A DNA stretch of 64,000 bases from Gracilariopsis chorda (taxonomy: Eukaryota > Rhodophyta > Florideophyceae > Gracilariales > Gracilariaceae), in NCBI GenBank assembly GCA_003194525.1, contig NBIV01000020.1, positions 62,001-126,000 on the forward strand, read 5' to 3'. Under the pieces are notes generated by a model. The model saw only the letters and a program-made list of their open reading frames with translations, made no database searches and was not told where the DNA came from. Shown in pieces: positions 32,040 to 41,307 of the stretch (position 1 is its first letter; each line of letters begins with the position of its first letter). The translations under genes and the position numbers were made by a program.

Positions 32040-32525
32040 GTTGGCGCCAATGCAGCTACTCCGCTGACGTTCCGATCCCGCGCACAGCCATGTGCTCGCT
32101 TCTACCATGTGAGACGTTCCCGCTCTCTCTCTCGAGACTCCTTCGTCCAGCCGCTACGTTAACTGCGCGCTGTGTAATTCGTTCCCACTGTCGGTACCAA
32201 GCACTACTTGACATGCATCGCGTCCCGTCCCCCTCCCAATCCCCACCGTCCCCCCCCTCCCCCGCCACGAGCATCGCGCACGTTTACCCAATGCTCGGCC
32301 AGATGCTTCACGCTTCCTCCACACGCGTGTGGCACGCAGGGCGTATTGCCCTTTCCTGACCCAACACGTCAGTCCCCGCGCTCTTCCCGCCTATCGCGTC
32401 TACGCTCAACGCCGCTGCATCTCGCGCTCCGCCACATCACCCACACCCCTGCCAATTCAAATCGCCCCTTCCCGCGCTGCACCCCCCCCCCCGTCAGTCA
32501 CCACCCCCCCCCACCACTCACCCCC

Positions 32526-32533
32526 TTTATAAG
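32526..32533 (+). promoter_or_regulatory. TATA box of the C2H2 gene
   Basis: TTTATAAG lies about 150 bp before the ATG at 32,682, in a C-rich promoter. The implied start site near 32,558 would give a ~120 nt leader. Confidence 0.5.
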
Positions 32534-32681
32534 AGTCGCCCACCACTGCTGCGATCATCGCCTCCACACTCGTCGTTCCCCATCTGGTCTTCTACTCGTG
32601 TACTCGCAGTTCCGTACTACATCCGCACAGCACTCACGCTCTCGCACTCACGTTCACTCGCTCGCACACCGCACACGCCAA

Positions 32682-33695
32682 ATGGAAGCCTCTACCACCA
32701 CGCCGCACGCCGTCGCTCAGTCACCTCCGCGGCTCGTGCCGTCGCAATCGGCTGTACCGTCTATGGCGCTGCCTGCGGCGCCGTCGTCGCTGCTGCTGCC
32801 GCACACAACGCCGCCGCGCTTCCCGTCGCTGCCGCTGCCGCTGCCGTCACCGCTGGCACCGCGATCGCTGCCGCACCCACTGCACCACCACGCGCCGCGT
32901 GCGGCAGCGTCATCGCACCGTGTGGCCATCACCTCTCTTCTCGATCAACGGAGCCACCACCACCACCACCACCACCACCACACCGATCACCATCAGCAGC
33001 AGCACCATCAGCAGCAGCACCATCAGCAGCAGCACCATCAGCAGCAGCACCATCAGCAGCAGCACCATCAGCAGCAGCACACGTTCATCCCGCCCATGAA
33101 CACAACGCGCTCCCCGTGCACGCCGCCCGCACTCAGCTGCTCCGCCGCCCACGCGCCCAACAATCACGCCAACCGATACGGCATGCCGCCCGCGGCGTCG
33201 TACGGCGCGCTGCCCATGCAGCACGGCAAGGAGAACCGCATCGGGAAGAAGAGCAGCAAGACGATGCGCGTGATCCCGTGTCCGTTCGAAGGGTGCGAGA
33301 AGACGTTCTCCCGCAACTCCAACCTCAAGGTGCACATGCGCATTCACACGCGCACATTTCCGTTCGGGTGCCACCTGTGCGAGCGCCGCTTCATGTGGTC
33401 GTCGTCTCTGCACTGGCACCTCAAGTGGCACGAGAAGGTGGCGGCGCAACGCAACGGGCAGCTCGGCAACGGCGGCGGCGCGCCGAGGAAGTGCAACTGC
33501 GTGTGCCCGCTGCACGGGAGCTCGTCGCCGGTGTCGCAGAGCAGTGTGGGCACCGGGGCGGGGGGGAGGCGGCAGGCGGGGAGGGGGACAAGCGCACCGT
33601 CGTGGGCAACGGCACGGCAGCAACAACAGCAAGTCGCAACGACGCGCAGTCGAAGGCGTGTGCGCGTAGTGCGGCGACGATGGCGGTGGCGGTAG
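32682..33695 (+). CDS. C2H2 zinc-finger protein, His/Gln-rich
   Basis: 337 aa from the first in-frame ATG; the frame is open further upstream but has no Met. Residues 1-90 are Pro/Ala/Ser-rich. Residues 92-100 are nine His, then six HHQQQ units (103-132). Two adjacent C2H2 fingers follow: C200-x4-C205-x12-H218-x3-H222 and C230-x2-C233-x12-H246-x3-H250, joined by the linker TRTFPFG (cf. TGEKPF). A basic KKSSK precedes them. The tail is Gly/Ser/Arg-rich. It is a likely nuclear DNA-binding regulator. Polyhistidine tracts often direct proteins to nuclear speckles (family knowledge). Targets are unknown. It converges with the minus-strand gene ending at 34,030. Confidence 0.75.
   Translation: MEASTTTPHAVAQSPPRLVPSQSAVPSMALPAAPSSLLLPHTTPPRFPSLPLPLPSPLAPRSLPHPLHHHAPRAAASSHRVAITSLLDQRSHHHHHHHHHTDHHQQQHHQQQHHQQQHHQQQHHQQQHHQQQHTFIPPMNTTRSPCTPPALSCSAAHAPNNHANRYGMPPAASYGALPMQHGKENRIGKKSSKTMRVIPCPFEGCEKTFSRNSNLKVHMRIHTRTFPFGCHLCERRFMWSSSLHWHLKWHEKVAAQRNGQLGNGGGAPRKCNCVCPLHGSSSPVSQSSVGTGAGGRRQAGRGTSAPSWATARQQQQQVATTRSRRRVRVVRRRWRWR
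32955..33077 (+). repeat. CAC run and 15 bp HHQQQ-coding repeats
   Basis: Nine CAC codons (32,955-32,981) are followed by six near-perfect 15 bp units CACCATCAGCAGCAG (32,988-33,077). They lie inside the zinc-finger coding sequence and are probably length-polymorphic. Confidence 0.9.
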
Positions 33696-33879
33696 CGCCG
33701 CCGCCGCCGCCGCCGCCGCCGCACGCGCAGTAGCGCAGAGCTAACCAATGCTCCTTATTTTTTATTTTGGATGTGCCGGTCAACAATGCACAGCGCCACG
33801 CGTTATCTTGTTTGCTCCCTCTCGCCAACGTAACATCACTAAAAAAAGAAAAACATCAGCACACTCTTCACCTTCATCG

Positions 33880-33996
33880 CCCCCCCCCCCCCCCCCCCCC
33901 CGCCCCCCGTCCATCGTCGGTAGCGTCGTGCCCTTGGCGTAAACGGTACCCCCCCCCCTCGCCCATCGCCGGTAGCGTCGTGCCCTTGGCGTAAAC
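33880..33996. repeat. Poly-C run plus duplicated 34 bp block
   Basis: 22 C (33,880-33,901), then two copies of a 34 bp block (33,911-33,944 and 33,963-33,996, one mismatch) with period 52, separated by another C run. They lie between two convergent gene ends. Confidence 0.85.
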
Positions 33997-34029
33997 AAAA
34001 ATAGTACATCCACAAAACCACAGTCGCGT

Positions 34030-34906
34030 CTACGTAGTATTGATCGTGCGCACAATCTCGTCGTACTCTTGAACGCCGCTACCGGCCGCCATCAGTCTCA
34101 ACACGCCCTCAGCCGTGAGCACATTGGCCACCAACACGAAAACCGTCATCATAAAGTTGTGGTCAAACAGCCTCGACATGGGGCAACTTTGCGGCCATTC
34201 ATCCGACGCAGAGCGCACCTTGCACAACGGCTCCAGCTGCACCCACAGCACTCCAAACGCCGCCATCAGCACCAACCCACACAGCAGAATAAAAGCGCCA
34301 TTCTTGCCCTTGCGGTCGCGCGCAATTCGCACGGCGCTCGCGCCACCAAGCACCGCCAGCGCGCCCACAATGGCACCCAGCAGCTCGCGGCGCAGCAATT
34401 GGTTGATGTACGGAATGTCCGGCGCCGCTTGCAGCCGCTTTGAGAATACAAACGAGCACAGCAGCACCATGACGATGGACAGCACGTACACCAGTGCTTG
34501 CAGCGCGTGCTTGTTCGCTTCGGGCACGGCCACCACCGCGGCGGCGGGGATGCAGAAACACACCGCCGTCACCGTGCAGATTACGCACACAACGGCGAGA
34601 TACAGCGAGGGGTACCCTTCGTACATTTGCTCGGACAGCGCTAGGAAGAGCGACGCCATCGCTTGGAAGAAGAAGATCATGCCGAAATAGCGCGCGACGC
34701 CGGAGTGGGTGCCCGGCTCCACGTTCTTTGCTTGCATGATCTGCGCGTGCAAACAACAAACACAGCCACGTCAGTTCTTGCTCCATTGCGGCGCTTGGTG
34801 CTTGCGCTGCTCTACTGCGTCAACTTACAACCGCGCAAAACAACAAGCTCTCCAGAAACACTAGGTACAGCGTAACATGGAAGGCGGGGGTGAGATCGAC
34901 CGCCAT
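34030..34906 (-). CDS. Seven-TM membrane protein of unknown family, one intron
   Basis: Proposed structure is complement(join(34030..34740,34829..34906)), 262 aa. Exon 1 (34,906-34,829) starts ATG within CCATGG and encodes 26 residues ending LFLESLLFCAV-like sequence. Exon 2 continues in phase 0 with IMQAKNVEPG. The intron is GTAAGT...GCGCAG, 88 nt, with ACTGAC branch and T-rich tract. Seven hydrophobic segments are visible: one spanning the exon junction, then RYFGMIFFFQAMASLFLAL, SLYLAVVCVICTVTAVCFCI, ALVYVLSIVMVLLCSFVF, LLGAIVGALAVLGGASAV, FILLCGLVLMAAFGVLWV and MMTVFVLVANVLTAEGVL. Without exon 1 the first helix would be lost, which supports the intron. No family motif is recognised. Confidence 0.65.
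34741..34828 (-). other. Spliceosomal intron, phase 0
   Basis: Minus strand GTAAGT donor, ACTGAC branch site about 37 nt before the acceptor, GTGTTTGTTGTTTGC pyrimidine tract and GCGCAG acceptor; 88 nt. It interrupts codon 26/27 of the seven-TM gene, the 5'-biased position usual in intron-poor genomes. Confidence 0.65.
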
Positions 34907-35233
34907 GGGACGGGCGAAGGGAGGGGCGGAGGGAAGGAGGGAAGGAGGGAAGGGAAGAGGGGAAGCGCAGATTGGGCGGTGTGCGCGGGACTGGTGGCGC
35001 GGAGGTGGCGGACGGGCGCTGTTAGCTCGGCAGAAACGTCTCGGTGCAGGGCGTTGGAGTGGAGGCTGCTGCAGTCGTTGCGGCTGTCAAAACGCGTTGC
35101 GCGCCGCTCATTCAGCGCGCAAAACGTGGCACTCGCTCGGCCGGCGCACGTGTCCACGCGCGTTGCGTGTCCACGCAGCGCGCGTGGCCAGCAGTGACAG
35201 CACTCAATGGCATAGTACTCGCGCGGTGCGTCT
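34907..35233. other. Intergenic, purine-rich
   Basis: A G/A-rich tract with repeated GGGAA near 34,915-34,965 (a possible G-quadruplex on the plus strand) lies in the promoter of the minus-strand seven-TM gene. There is no gene. Confidence 0.5.
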
Positions 35234-36280
35234 TTATTCGTCGTGCTCGATGCGCATGCCGTGGCTCCAGTACACGTAGTCGCGCCAGGTGTGGTGCAGG
35301 TAGCGCGGTGGGAAGCGCTTCGCGTTGGCCTGCAGCTCAAAATTAGTCGGTTGGCGCGGCGCCGTGCGCAGCCGCAGCTCCGCCATCTCGCTAAGCAGCA
35401 GCCGCCCCTTGCGGTGGTTGCAGCTCACGCACGCCGTCACCACGTTTTGCCAGTTGGTCTTCCCCCCCTTGCAGCGCGGAATCACGTGGTCGTACGTCAG
35501 CTCCTGCGTCGCGAAGCGCCTGCCGCAGTACTGGCACGAGAACATGTCCCTCAGAAACACGTTGAAGCGCGAAAACGCCGGACTGCGCCGACCCATCGGT
35601 TGGTACTGCTTGAGCGATACCACGCTCGGCAACGGAAACACCATGCTCGGACTGCGCACGCCCACGTCGTACGTCGCCACCACGGTCACTCGCTCCAGAA
35701 ACACCGCCTTGACCACCTCCTGCCACGGCCACAGCGACAGCGGCATGTACGACAGCGGCGAGAAGTCAGCGTTCAGAACCAGCGCCGGGCACGACTCTGG
35801 GCGCAGTTCTGACGCATGTTCAATCCGTTTGTCTTCTGCAAAGTTTGCCAACCATTCTCCCGGTTGCACGCGCTTCCATTTGTCGGCCTGCCTCGAGCGT
35901 CTCGTCGCGGTGGAGCGCGCCTTTCGGTTACGATGCGACACGCGAGCCAATACAATGCTGCGCGTGGAGCCGCCCGCAGCGGCGCGCGCCCCAACCACGA
36001 GCGGCTGCGCCGCCGCGAAAGCAGGCGTTAACGCCCCGCCCATGGCCGCCGTCCCAAAACGCTCTTCGATCAGTTGCGTGGAAGCTGCGGCTGAAGGCAC
36101 CGCCACGCGCTCCCATCGCGCGCACCGTAGATACAAGCGTGCCGCCTTTGACTTAACTGCGCGCGTGAACAATGGCGAAGCACCGCTCCCGGACAGCGCG
36201 CACACGTTGACACGTGGATACGCCCCTTTGCGCATCTTTTGCTCGGCGCGATATTTCAGCAGGCGCGCCGTTTGGCGCAT
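35234..36280 (-). CDS. HNH endonuclease-family protein, probably organellar
   Basis: 348 aa from ATG at 36,280; a second Met at 36,235 gives 333 aa. The N-terminal ~110 residues are Arg/Ala/Ser-rich with few acids, like a plastid or mitochondrial targeting peptide. Residues about 165-190 read LNADFSPLSYMPLSLWPWQE, conserved in the cyanobacterial/plant HNH proteins of this type. Residues 249-292 are the HNH/zinc module: CQYCGRRF, TYDHVIPRCKGGKTNWQNVV, ACVSCNHRKG, with two CxxC metal pairs, catalytic DH and Asn. The likely role is nucleic-acid cleavage in an organelle; the substrate is unknown. Divergent from the ABC1K gene with about 250 bp between start codons. Confidence 0.75.
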   Translation of the reverse strand: MRQTARLLKYRAEQKMRKGAYPRVNVCALSGSGASPLFTRAVKSKAARLYLRCARWERVAVPSAAASTQLIEERFGTAAMGGALTPAFAAAQPLVVGARAAAGGSTRSIVLARVSHRNRKARSTATRRSRQADKWKRVQPGEWLANFAEDKRIEHASELRPESCPALVLNADFSPLSYMPLSLWPWQEVVKAVFLERVTVVATYDVGVRSPSMVFPLPSVVSLKQYQPMGRRSPAFSRFNVFLRDMFSCQYCGRRFATQELTYDHVIPRCKGGKTNWQNVVTACVSCNHRKGRLLLSEMAELRLRTAPRQPTNFELQANAKRFPPRYLHHTWRDYVYWSHGMRIEHDE

Positions 36281-36534
36281 TCTTTGGCAGATTGGTTGGC
36301 TGTGCGAGCGCGGCGCGCGCACGGGGCGTGTAGCTGCGCCTTTTCATTGGCTGCGCTCAACGCGCCGCTTCGCAATCGTCGCTGCGTGCTGGCCACCCAT
36401 TTCCTCAGCGCGCACGGCGCGCCCGGCGTTCCGCCGCCACCGCGCGCCTCTTCTGCGCTGATGAGTTCCCTCGCCACCCCCGTCGTCAGGTGCAGCGCCC
36501 CCGCCTTCGCATTGCCACCGTCCTCACCTCCGTC

Positions 36535-38553
36535 ATGCCGCGCTCTTGTGCCGCTGCCGCTGCCGCTGCCACTGCCGCCTTTGTCCCCCCCACGCCGCTA
36601 CCCCGCCCGCCGCCGCGTCTCGCCCCGTCGCTCACCCCGCCGCGCATGGTACTGGCCGATCGCCACACCAAGTCTTCCGCTGCTACTCCTACCCCACGCC
36701 CTTCTTCCTACGTCGGCACCCCCGCTCCCACCCGTCCTGGCACCCTGCGTCTGGACTATGCTCAGCGTTTCATCGAAGATGCCGAAGGCGCCCGAGCTCC
36801 ACCCGTCGTGGAGAACAGACGCTCCACCGCGTGGCAACGCGGCAACACCGTCTCGCGCTCCGTCGCTATCTGGTCCTTCATTGCCCGCATCCAGTTTCAA
36901 AACTGGCTCGACTCTAAAGCCTTTTCGTACTGGATGTTCAACCGTTCGGAGCAGGCCCGATCGAAGCGACTTCGACAACTCGCCGCTTTTGCCAGGGATG
37001 AAATGTTGCGATTGGGACCCACCATGATCAAGGTTGGCCAACTTGCCAGTACTAGGGCCGATATTTTGCCCAGACAAGTCATAGAAGAGCTCTCATCCTT
37101 GCAAGATCGCGTCCCGGCCTTCCCTTGGCACACTGCGGAAAGTCTGCTTCGCGAGCAGTATGGCCGTCACGTCGCGGACGTGTTCGCCTACTTTGAAAAG
37201 ACCCCCATCGCCGCTGCCTCCTTGGGACAGGTTCATCGCGCACGCCTGTTTTCTGGAGAACAGGTCGTCGTCAAGATCCAGCGCCCTAATCTCAAGCGTT
37301 TATTTGACCTTGATCTCAACGCGCTCAAACGAGTCGCTGAGTACTTACAAAAGTCAACAAAACATGGCGGCAATGGAAGGGATTGGGTCGCCATATACGA
37401 CGAGTGCGCAAGAGTACTCTACGAGGAGATCGACTACGTGCGTGAAGCAAACAGCTGTCAGAGATTCGGCCACAACTTTCGAAACGCTGGCATCACATAT
37501 GTCAGAGTACCCAAGGCGTATATGGACTACACCACCTCTACAATTCTGTGCTTGCAGTACTTGCCGGGCATAAAAGTATCGGACAAGGCCACCTTGCAGC
37601 GCGCGGGCCTCGACTTGCCGCTCGTGGCTGACCGCCTTGCAAACGCGTTTATCCGCCAGGTCTTAGATTTTGCATTCTTCAGTTCCGACCCGCACCCTGG
37701 TAACTGTGCAATTGGCGCCAATGAAACCATCATATTTTATGACTTTGGAATGATGGGTGAGCTCAATCCACGCATAAAGGAACGTCTCATTGACATTTTG
37801 CGCGGTGTAGTTGACAAAGACGCCCAAATCGTCATGGACGCACTGGTTGATCTCGGTGCCCTAGTGCTGCCGCAAGACCCAACCCCTGTTCGGCGTTCTA
37901 TCCAGTTCTTCCTTGACTCAATTGGGTCTCGACCCAGCCGTGAACAAACCGTTGCCGCAATTGGAGATGACCTTTACGCAACTGCGTATGATCAACCCTT
38001 CCGACTCCCAGCTGCGAGCATCTTCTTGCTGAGAGCATTCTCTACACTTGAGGGACTGGCAAAGAGCCTAGACAAGGACTTCAGGTTCTCTGAAGTTGCC
38101 CTTCCCTACGCCGATGAAATCCTTCGCGAGCAAACGGGAGGTATCACCTCTCCCCAGCAAGTATTCCGCTCCCTCGTCGCCAACGCTATAACAGGTCGAC
38201 AAGACGCCGTTTCTAAAGAACTGACTCGACGGGTGATGGGGGCTGGCACTGACGCTGTGCGTGCTGCAAGCCGCATCGAAAAGATTGAGAAGACACTATC
38301 GCAACTGGAGCGTGGAGATATCAAACTCAGGTCGCGCTCTACGGAAACGGAGAAGCTTTTGCGAAAGCAATATTCCTTGACAGAGATTAGCAACTACCTT
38401 TTGTCCAGTGGTACCACTGCACTCGCTGCCACTCAGTTGTATGCCGCGGGAAGCGTCGAACCGGCTGCGGCGATGGCTGTGTTTTCAGCTATTTTAGGAC
38501 TAACTTACTTTCGGAAGCGCGCAAAGCTCAACAAGGGCGATCGGTTCAGCTGA
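36535..38553 (+). CDS. ABC1/UbiB-family atypical kinase, plastid-type (ABC1K)
   Basis: 672 aa from the first in-frame ATG. The N-terminus (residues 1-~60) is Ala/Pro/Arg-rich without acids, typical of a plastid transit peptide. Core motifs of the ABC1 kinase-like family in order: MIKVGQLASTRADILP (KxGQ motif), AAASLGQVHRA (Ala-rich loop replacing the P-loop), VVVKIQRP (lysine), YEEIDYVREA (ExD), HPGNCAIG (catalytic loop) and YDFGMMGEL (DFG). A hydrophobic segment near the C-terminus (LAATQLYAAGSVEPAAAMAV) may be membrane-associated. Such proteins support quinone or prenyl-lipid metabolism in plastids and mitochondria (family knowledge). No damage seen. Confidence 0.9.
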   Translation: MPRSCAAAAAAATAAFVPPTPLPRPPPRLAPSLTPPRMVLADRHTKSSAATPTPRPSSYVGTPAPTRPGTLRLDYAQRFIEDAEGARAPPVVENRRSTAWQRGNTVSRSVAIWSFIARIQFQNWLDSKAFSYWMFNRSEQARSKRLRQLAAFARDEMLRLGPTMIKVGQLASTRADILPRQVIEELSSLQDRVPAFPWHTAESLLREQYGRHVADVFAYFEKTPIAAASLGQVHRARLFSGEQVVVKIQRPNLKRLFDLDLNALKRVAEYLQKSTKHGGNGRDWVAIYDECARVLYEEIDYVREANSCQRFGHNFRNAGITYVRVPKAYMDYTTSTILCLQYLPGIKVSDKATLQRAGLDLPLVADRLANAFIRQVLDFAFFSSDPHPGNCAIGANETIIFYDFGMMGELNPRIKERLIDILRGVVDKDAQIVMDALVDLGALVLPQDPTPVRRSIQFFLDSIGSRPSREQTVAAIGDDLYATAYDQPFRLPAASIFLLRAFSTLEGLAKSLDKDFRFSEVALPYADEILREQTGGITSPQQVFRSLVANAITGRQDAVSKELTRRVMGAGTDAVRAASRIEKIEKTLSQLERGDIKLRSRSTETEKLLRKQYSLTEISNYLLSSGTTALAATQLYAAGSVEPAAAMAVFSAILGLTYFRKRAKLNKGDRFS

Positions 38554-39286
38554 GTTGCTTCAACGAAGCAAGCGCTTCTACTTGTAAAACTAAAAATCAG
38601 TTGGACGACTGTCATACAAATCAAGCGACCACGTTCCGGACGGTTTGGGAGCCCGGCCTCTCTACCGGCGCTGATCGGGCGCAAGACAAATGGAATAGCC
38701 AATGGGTCTGCAATGGCATGTGTACCCTTGGTAGCCGTTGTGTCCAGTGAGTAGAGTTGAGGACTCTGTAGCGGCGGAACGCAAACTTGCCCAACGCAGC
38801 CGTTTTGTGTGGCTGGTTGAGTTTGCCCGGGGCCAAGGGTTGTCGGCAACTCTGTCAATTGTTTGTTCAAGACAATCGTGCTGGAGGTGATGTAGCTGCT
38901 CTGTGATATCTGCCTTATGAGTATTTGAAGTCCGTGACGTAAGGCGTCTTGTTGATTAGTGCAAGACTGCTATCGACGGTAATATGCGCTTCTTTGTCAG
39001 GGGCTCAACTTTTCACAGCACTGCTAACCACGAAGGTTCTTTATTTTTATACCACAAGCAACCAAGATATGGTACTTGCATTTTCTTGTATATGTCCTTT
39101 ACTATCTTAGCAGTCTGCGACAGCAATTTAATCTTACGTGGAGGCCAATATCCGAGCTCAGACTTGTTCCGGAGGTTTTGCAGTGGTTGGAGTTGAGTCC
39201 AAGTATGTGATCACCATTCAGTGACTATCTTCAGAGTTCCCACAATGAACAGGGTAGCTATACATAAGAAAGAGAAGAGAGAAAGT
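38554..39286. other. Intergenic
   Basis: Region between convergent ABC1K and the small secreted-protein gene. No ORF with motifs and no structured repeat were noticed. Confidence 0.4.
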
Positions 39287-39673
39287 CTAGTTGAAGATGC
39301 TGAAAAGGCTGCTCAAGTCAGCAGACGGCGTGGCACCGGCAGTCACGGCACCGGAAGAACCGAGTCCGAAAGCTCCTCCCGGAGCGGCAGCACCGAAAGC
39401 AACATCTTCACCCTTAACGCCAGCCACACCAGAGTTCTCATTGGCGGCTGCAACAACGGCGTTTTCTCCACTCGCGGCGCCAGCAGTTCCGTCTGAAAGC
39501 TGAGCAAAGACGTCGTCCCTTGGGAGAGAGGTAGTCGTGGCAGGGGCGGTGGTGGTGGTTGAGGGCGGCTCAGTTGCGTGATGAGGGTTTGTATTGCTAT
39601 ACGTGCGGATAAGTGGTAGCGCACGCCCGGCACTGGCGAGGGAAAAGAGGGCGAGAACAAGGATAGTCTTCAT
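39287..39673 (-). CDS. Small secreted Ala/Gly/Thr-rich protein
   Basis: 128 aa from the ATG at 39,673. A clear signal peptide, MKTILVLALFSLASAGRA, is followed by a Thr/Pro stretch (TEPPSTTTTAPATTTSLPRD, likely O-glycosylated) and an Ala/Gly/Val-rich tail with no Cys and no further membrane segment. It is likely exported or cell-wall located. No family is recognised. A TATA box lies 130 bp upstream. Confidence 0.6.
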   Translation of the reverse strand: MKTILVLALFSLASAGRALPLIRTYSNTNPHHATEPPSTTTTAPATTTSLPRDDVFAQLSDGTAGAASGENAVVAAANENSGVAGVKGEDVAFGAAAPGGAFGLGSSGAVTAGATPSADLSSLFSIFN

Positions 39674-39802
39674 TTTTCTTGAGGAAGAACGAGGGATTAG
39701 ATGCAATCTTTGGAAGAGGAAAGAATGGAAGTATTGTTGATCGTGCCCTTTGCGTTTGCGAGTGCTTGGTAGAGGACTGCTACATCAAAGAGAAGTCGGA
39801 CG

Positions 39803-39810
39803 TTTATATA
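39803..39810 (-). promoter_or_regulatory. TATA box of the secreted-protein gene
   Basis: The minus strand reads TATATAAA 130 bp before the ATG at 39,673. Confidence 0.5.
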
Positions 39811-39829
39811 CCATCGACAAAGCTCCGGC

Positions 39830-41307
39830 ATTATCGTGAGGCGCATGTGATGATACAAACCAAAGACTTCATCCACGTCTCTTTACAGGTACAATGCGGC
39901 CAAGCACGCGGTGGGAAAAGAGAACCACGGTTTTCGGACCTTGCAAGACATGGATTTGAAATGATCCGACACCAAAGCTCGTCACTGCAGCACTGGTTGA
40001 CGATGCTAGAACGGTCAAAGGAGCCATGCTTACATGGCAGTAGAGAAGTCGAGTCCGGGACAAGCACTTGCAAATAAAGAAGCAATGTGGATTCCCGGGG
40101 AAATGTTTCCTGGTGCTCCAACGTACTGAGCAGCCGTGAGTGCTCCATTCTTCGTGACAAATGCTTATTGATCTCGGGCCTTGGGTAGAATGGCAAGGTC
40201 ATGTGGTACTACCACGTACAATGACGATGACTTTACAGAACAGTACTCGCCAGAACTTGAAGCGTGATGGTCTTTCTGACCAAGAGATGCTAGCATGGCC
40301 CACATCTGATGCATCCTTCCTATGGGAAGCGTAGAAGAAGAAAGTTTTATTGCTTCCCTTTCGGCTGTCTATCTTTGTTCTGGAGTAGCGGTACTGCTAG
40401 CAATCTAACCCTTTTCGTTTGCCTCGCATATACAAGTGGCAGCATTAGAATAGAATACGGAGGGGGCCCAGTACGGATTTCGGATTTCACAAGTGCGTAA
40501 TTCCTCACAATACTTGTGGATGTATCGGCTTTGAAAGCCCACGAGTCATGGGTCATGGCCCATGACACATGGACCACAAAATTCTGCAGTTTCTTTTCAA
40601 CGCGATATTGAAGTATTGTGCTCACATAATGTACTTGCAACACAGCACAATGTAAACAGCAGATGTTGATTCAGCTTAGCTTTCTGCCATGAGTAACCCT
40701 TTAGCGCGATCATCATGATGTGTTCTAGTGTATTGTACTGTACTTACGGGCTCAACACACCTTACTGCGATGTCTGGGTAGGACTATCTGCGGCATGTTA
40801 TCGAGGATAAACTTACTCCTGCCCAGCAGCCACAGATATTGTGGCCACTGCATGAAAAAGTTGATGCATCTTGATGGCGGCGATCGAATCCAGACCGATC
40901 CGAGAATTCGTTAAACTCGTCCAGGCGACAGAGGCTGAAGTTGAAGCTGTCGTAGCTCATCTTTAGAGCTGCGGTGCCACCGGCAAAAGCTTGGCAACGT
41001 GCCAAGTCGCTTTTTGCTGAAGTAGTGGCCCTCTACTGCGCTGAGGGGTCACGCGGGAACGGCTAGTGGCCCTGCGTTGGGCACAATGCATTAATCCGAC
41101 GTCGTGGTATGTCGACAGTTCTGCTGTTGCAAATCAGCAGGAAACAAAGTGGATGCGCAACTGGGTCTGCCTCGAGAGCTTGGCCTCCGCGGCAGAGACT
41201 AGCTTCCTAGAGAGTCTGTACGTCAAAGTCTGAATTGGGCTTCGTCCACCCGCAGCAAACAACAAGTGTAAGAACATCGTTCAAAGTATCGCCGCGCGCA
41301 GCGAACA
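39830..41307. other. Intergenic with inverted repeats
   Basis: No gene is recognised. A hairpin-prone block lies at 40,506-40,620. The string GTTAAACTCGTCCAGGCG near 40,908 recurs near 56,061, hinting at a shared repeat. Confidence 0.4.
40506..40620. repeat. Nested inverted repeats (115 bp)
   Basis: Perfect 10 bp ends CACAATACTT (40,506-40,515) and AAGTATTGTG (40,611-40,620) enclose an 8 bp palindrome GTCATGGG-TCATGG-CCCATGAC (40,545-40,566). It could be a small MITE-like relic. Confidence 0.4.

Noticed and set aside
32208..32681. Upstream extension of the zinc-finger ORF (158 codons)
   Set aside because: It contains no Met and includes the TATA box and likely transcription start, so it is promoter/leader sequence.
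32988..33077. Regular 15 bp repeats considered as a CRISPR-like array
   Set aside because: There are no spacers; the units are contiguous coding minisatellites in a eukaryotic gene.
32910..33632. 240-codon minus-strand frame over the zinc-finger gene
   Set aside because: Arg/Leu low-complexity antisense of the His/Gln repeats and GC-rich fingers; the plus strand has two exact C2H2 fingers.
34199..34786. Overlapping minus-strand frame of 195 codons in the seven-TM gene
   Set aside because: It has a different frame and Arg-rich composition. The other frame gives seven regular hydrophobic helices and a well supported exon structure.
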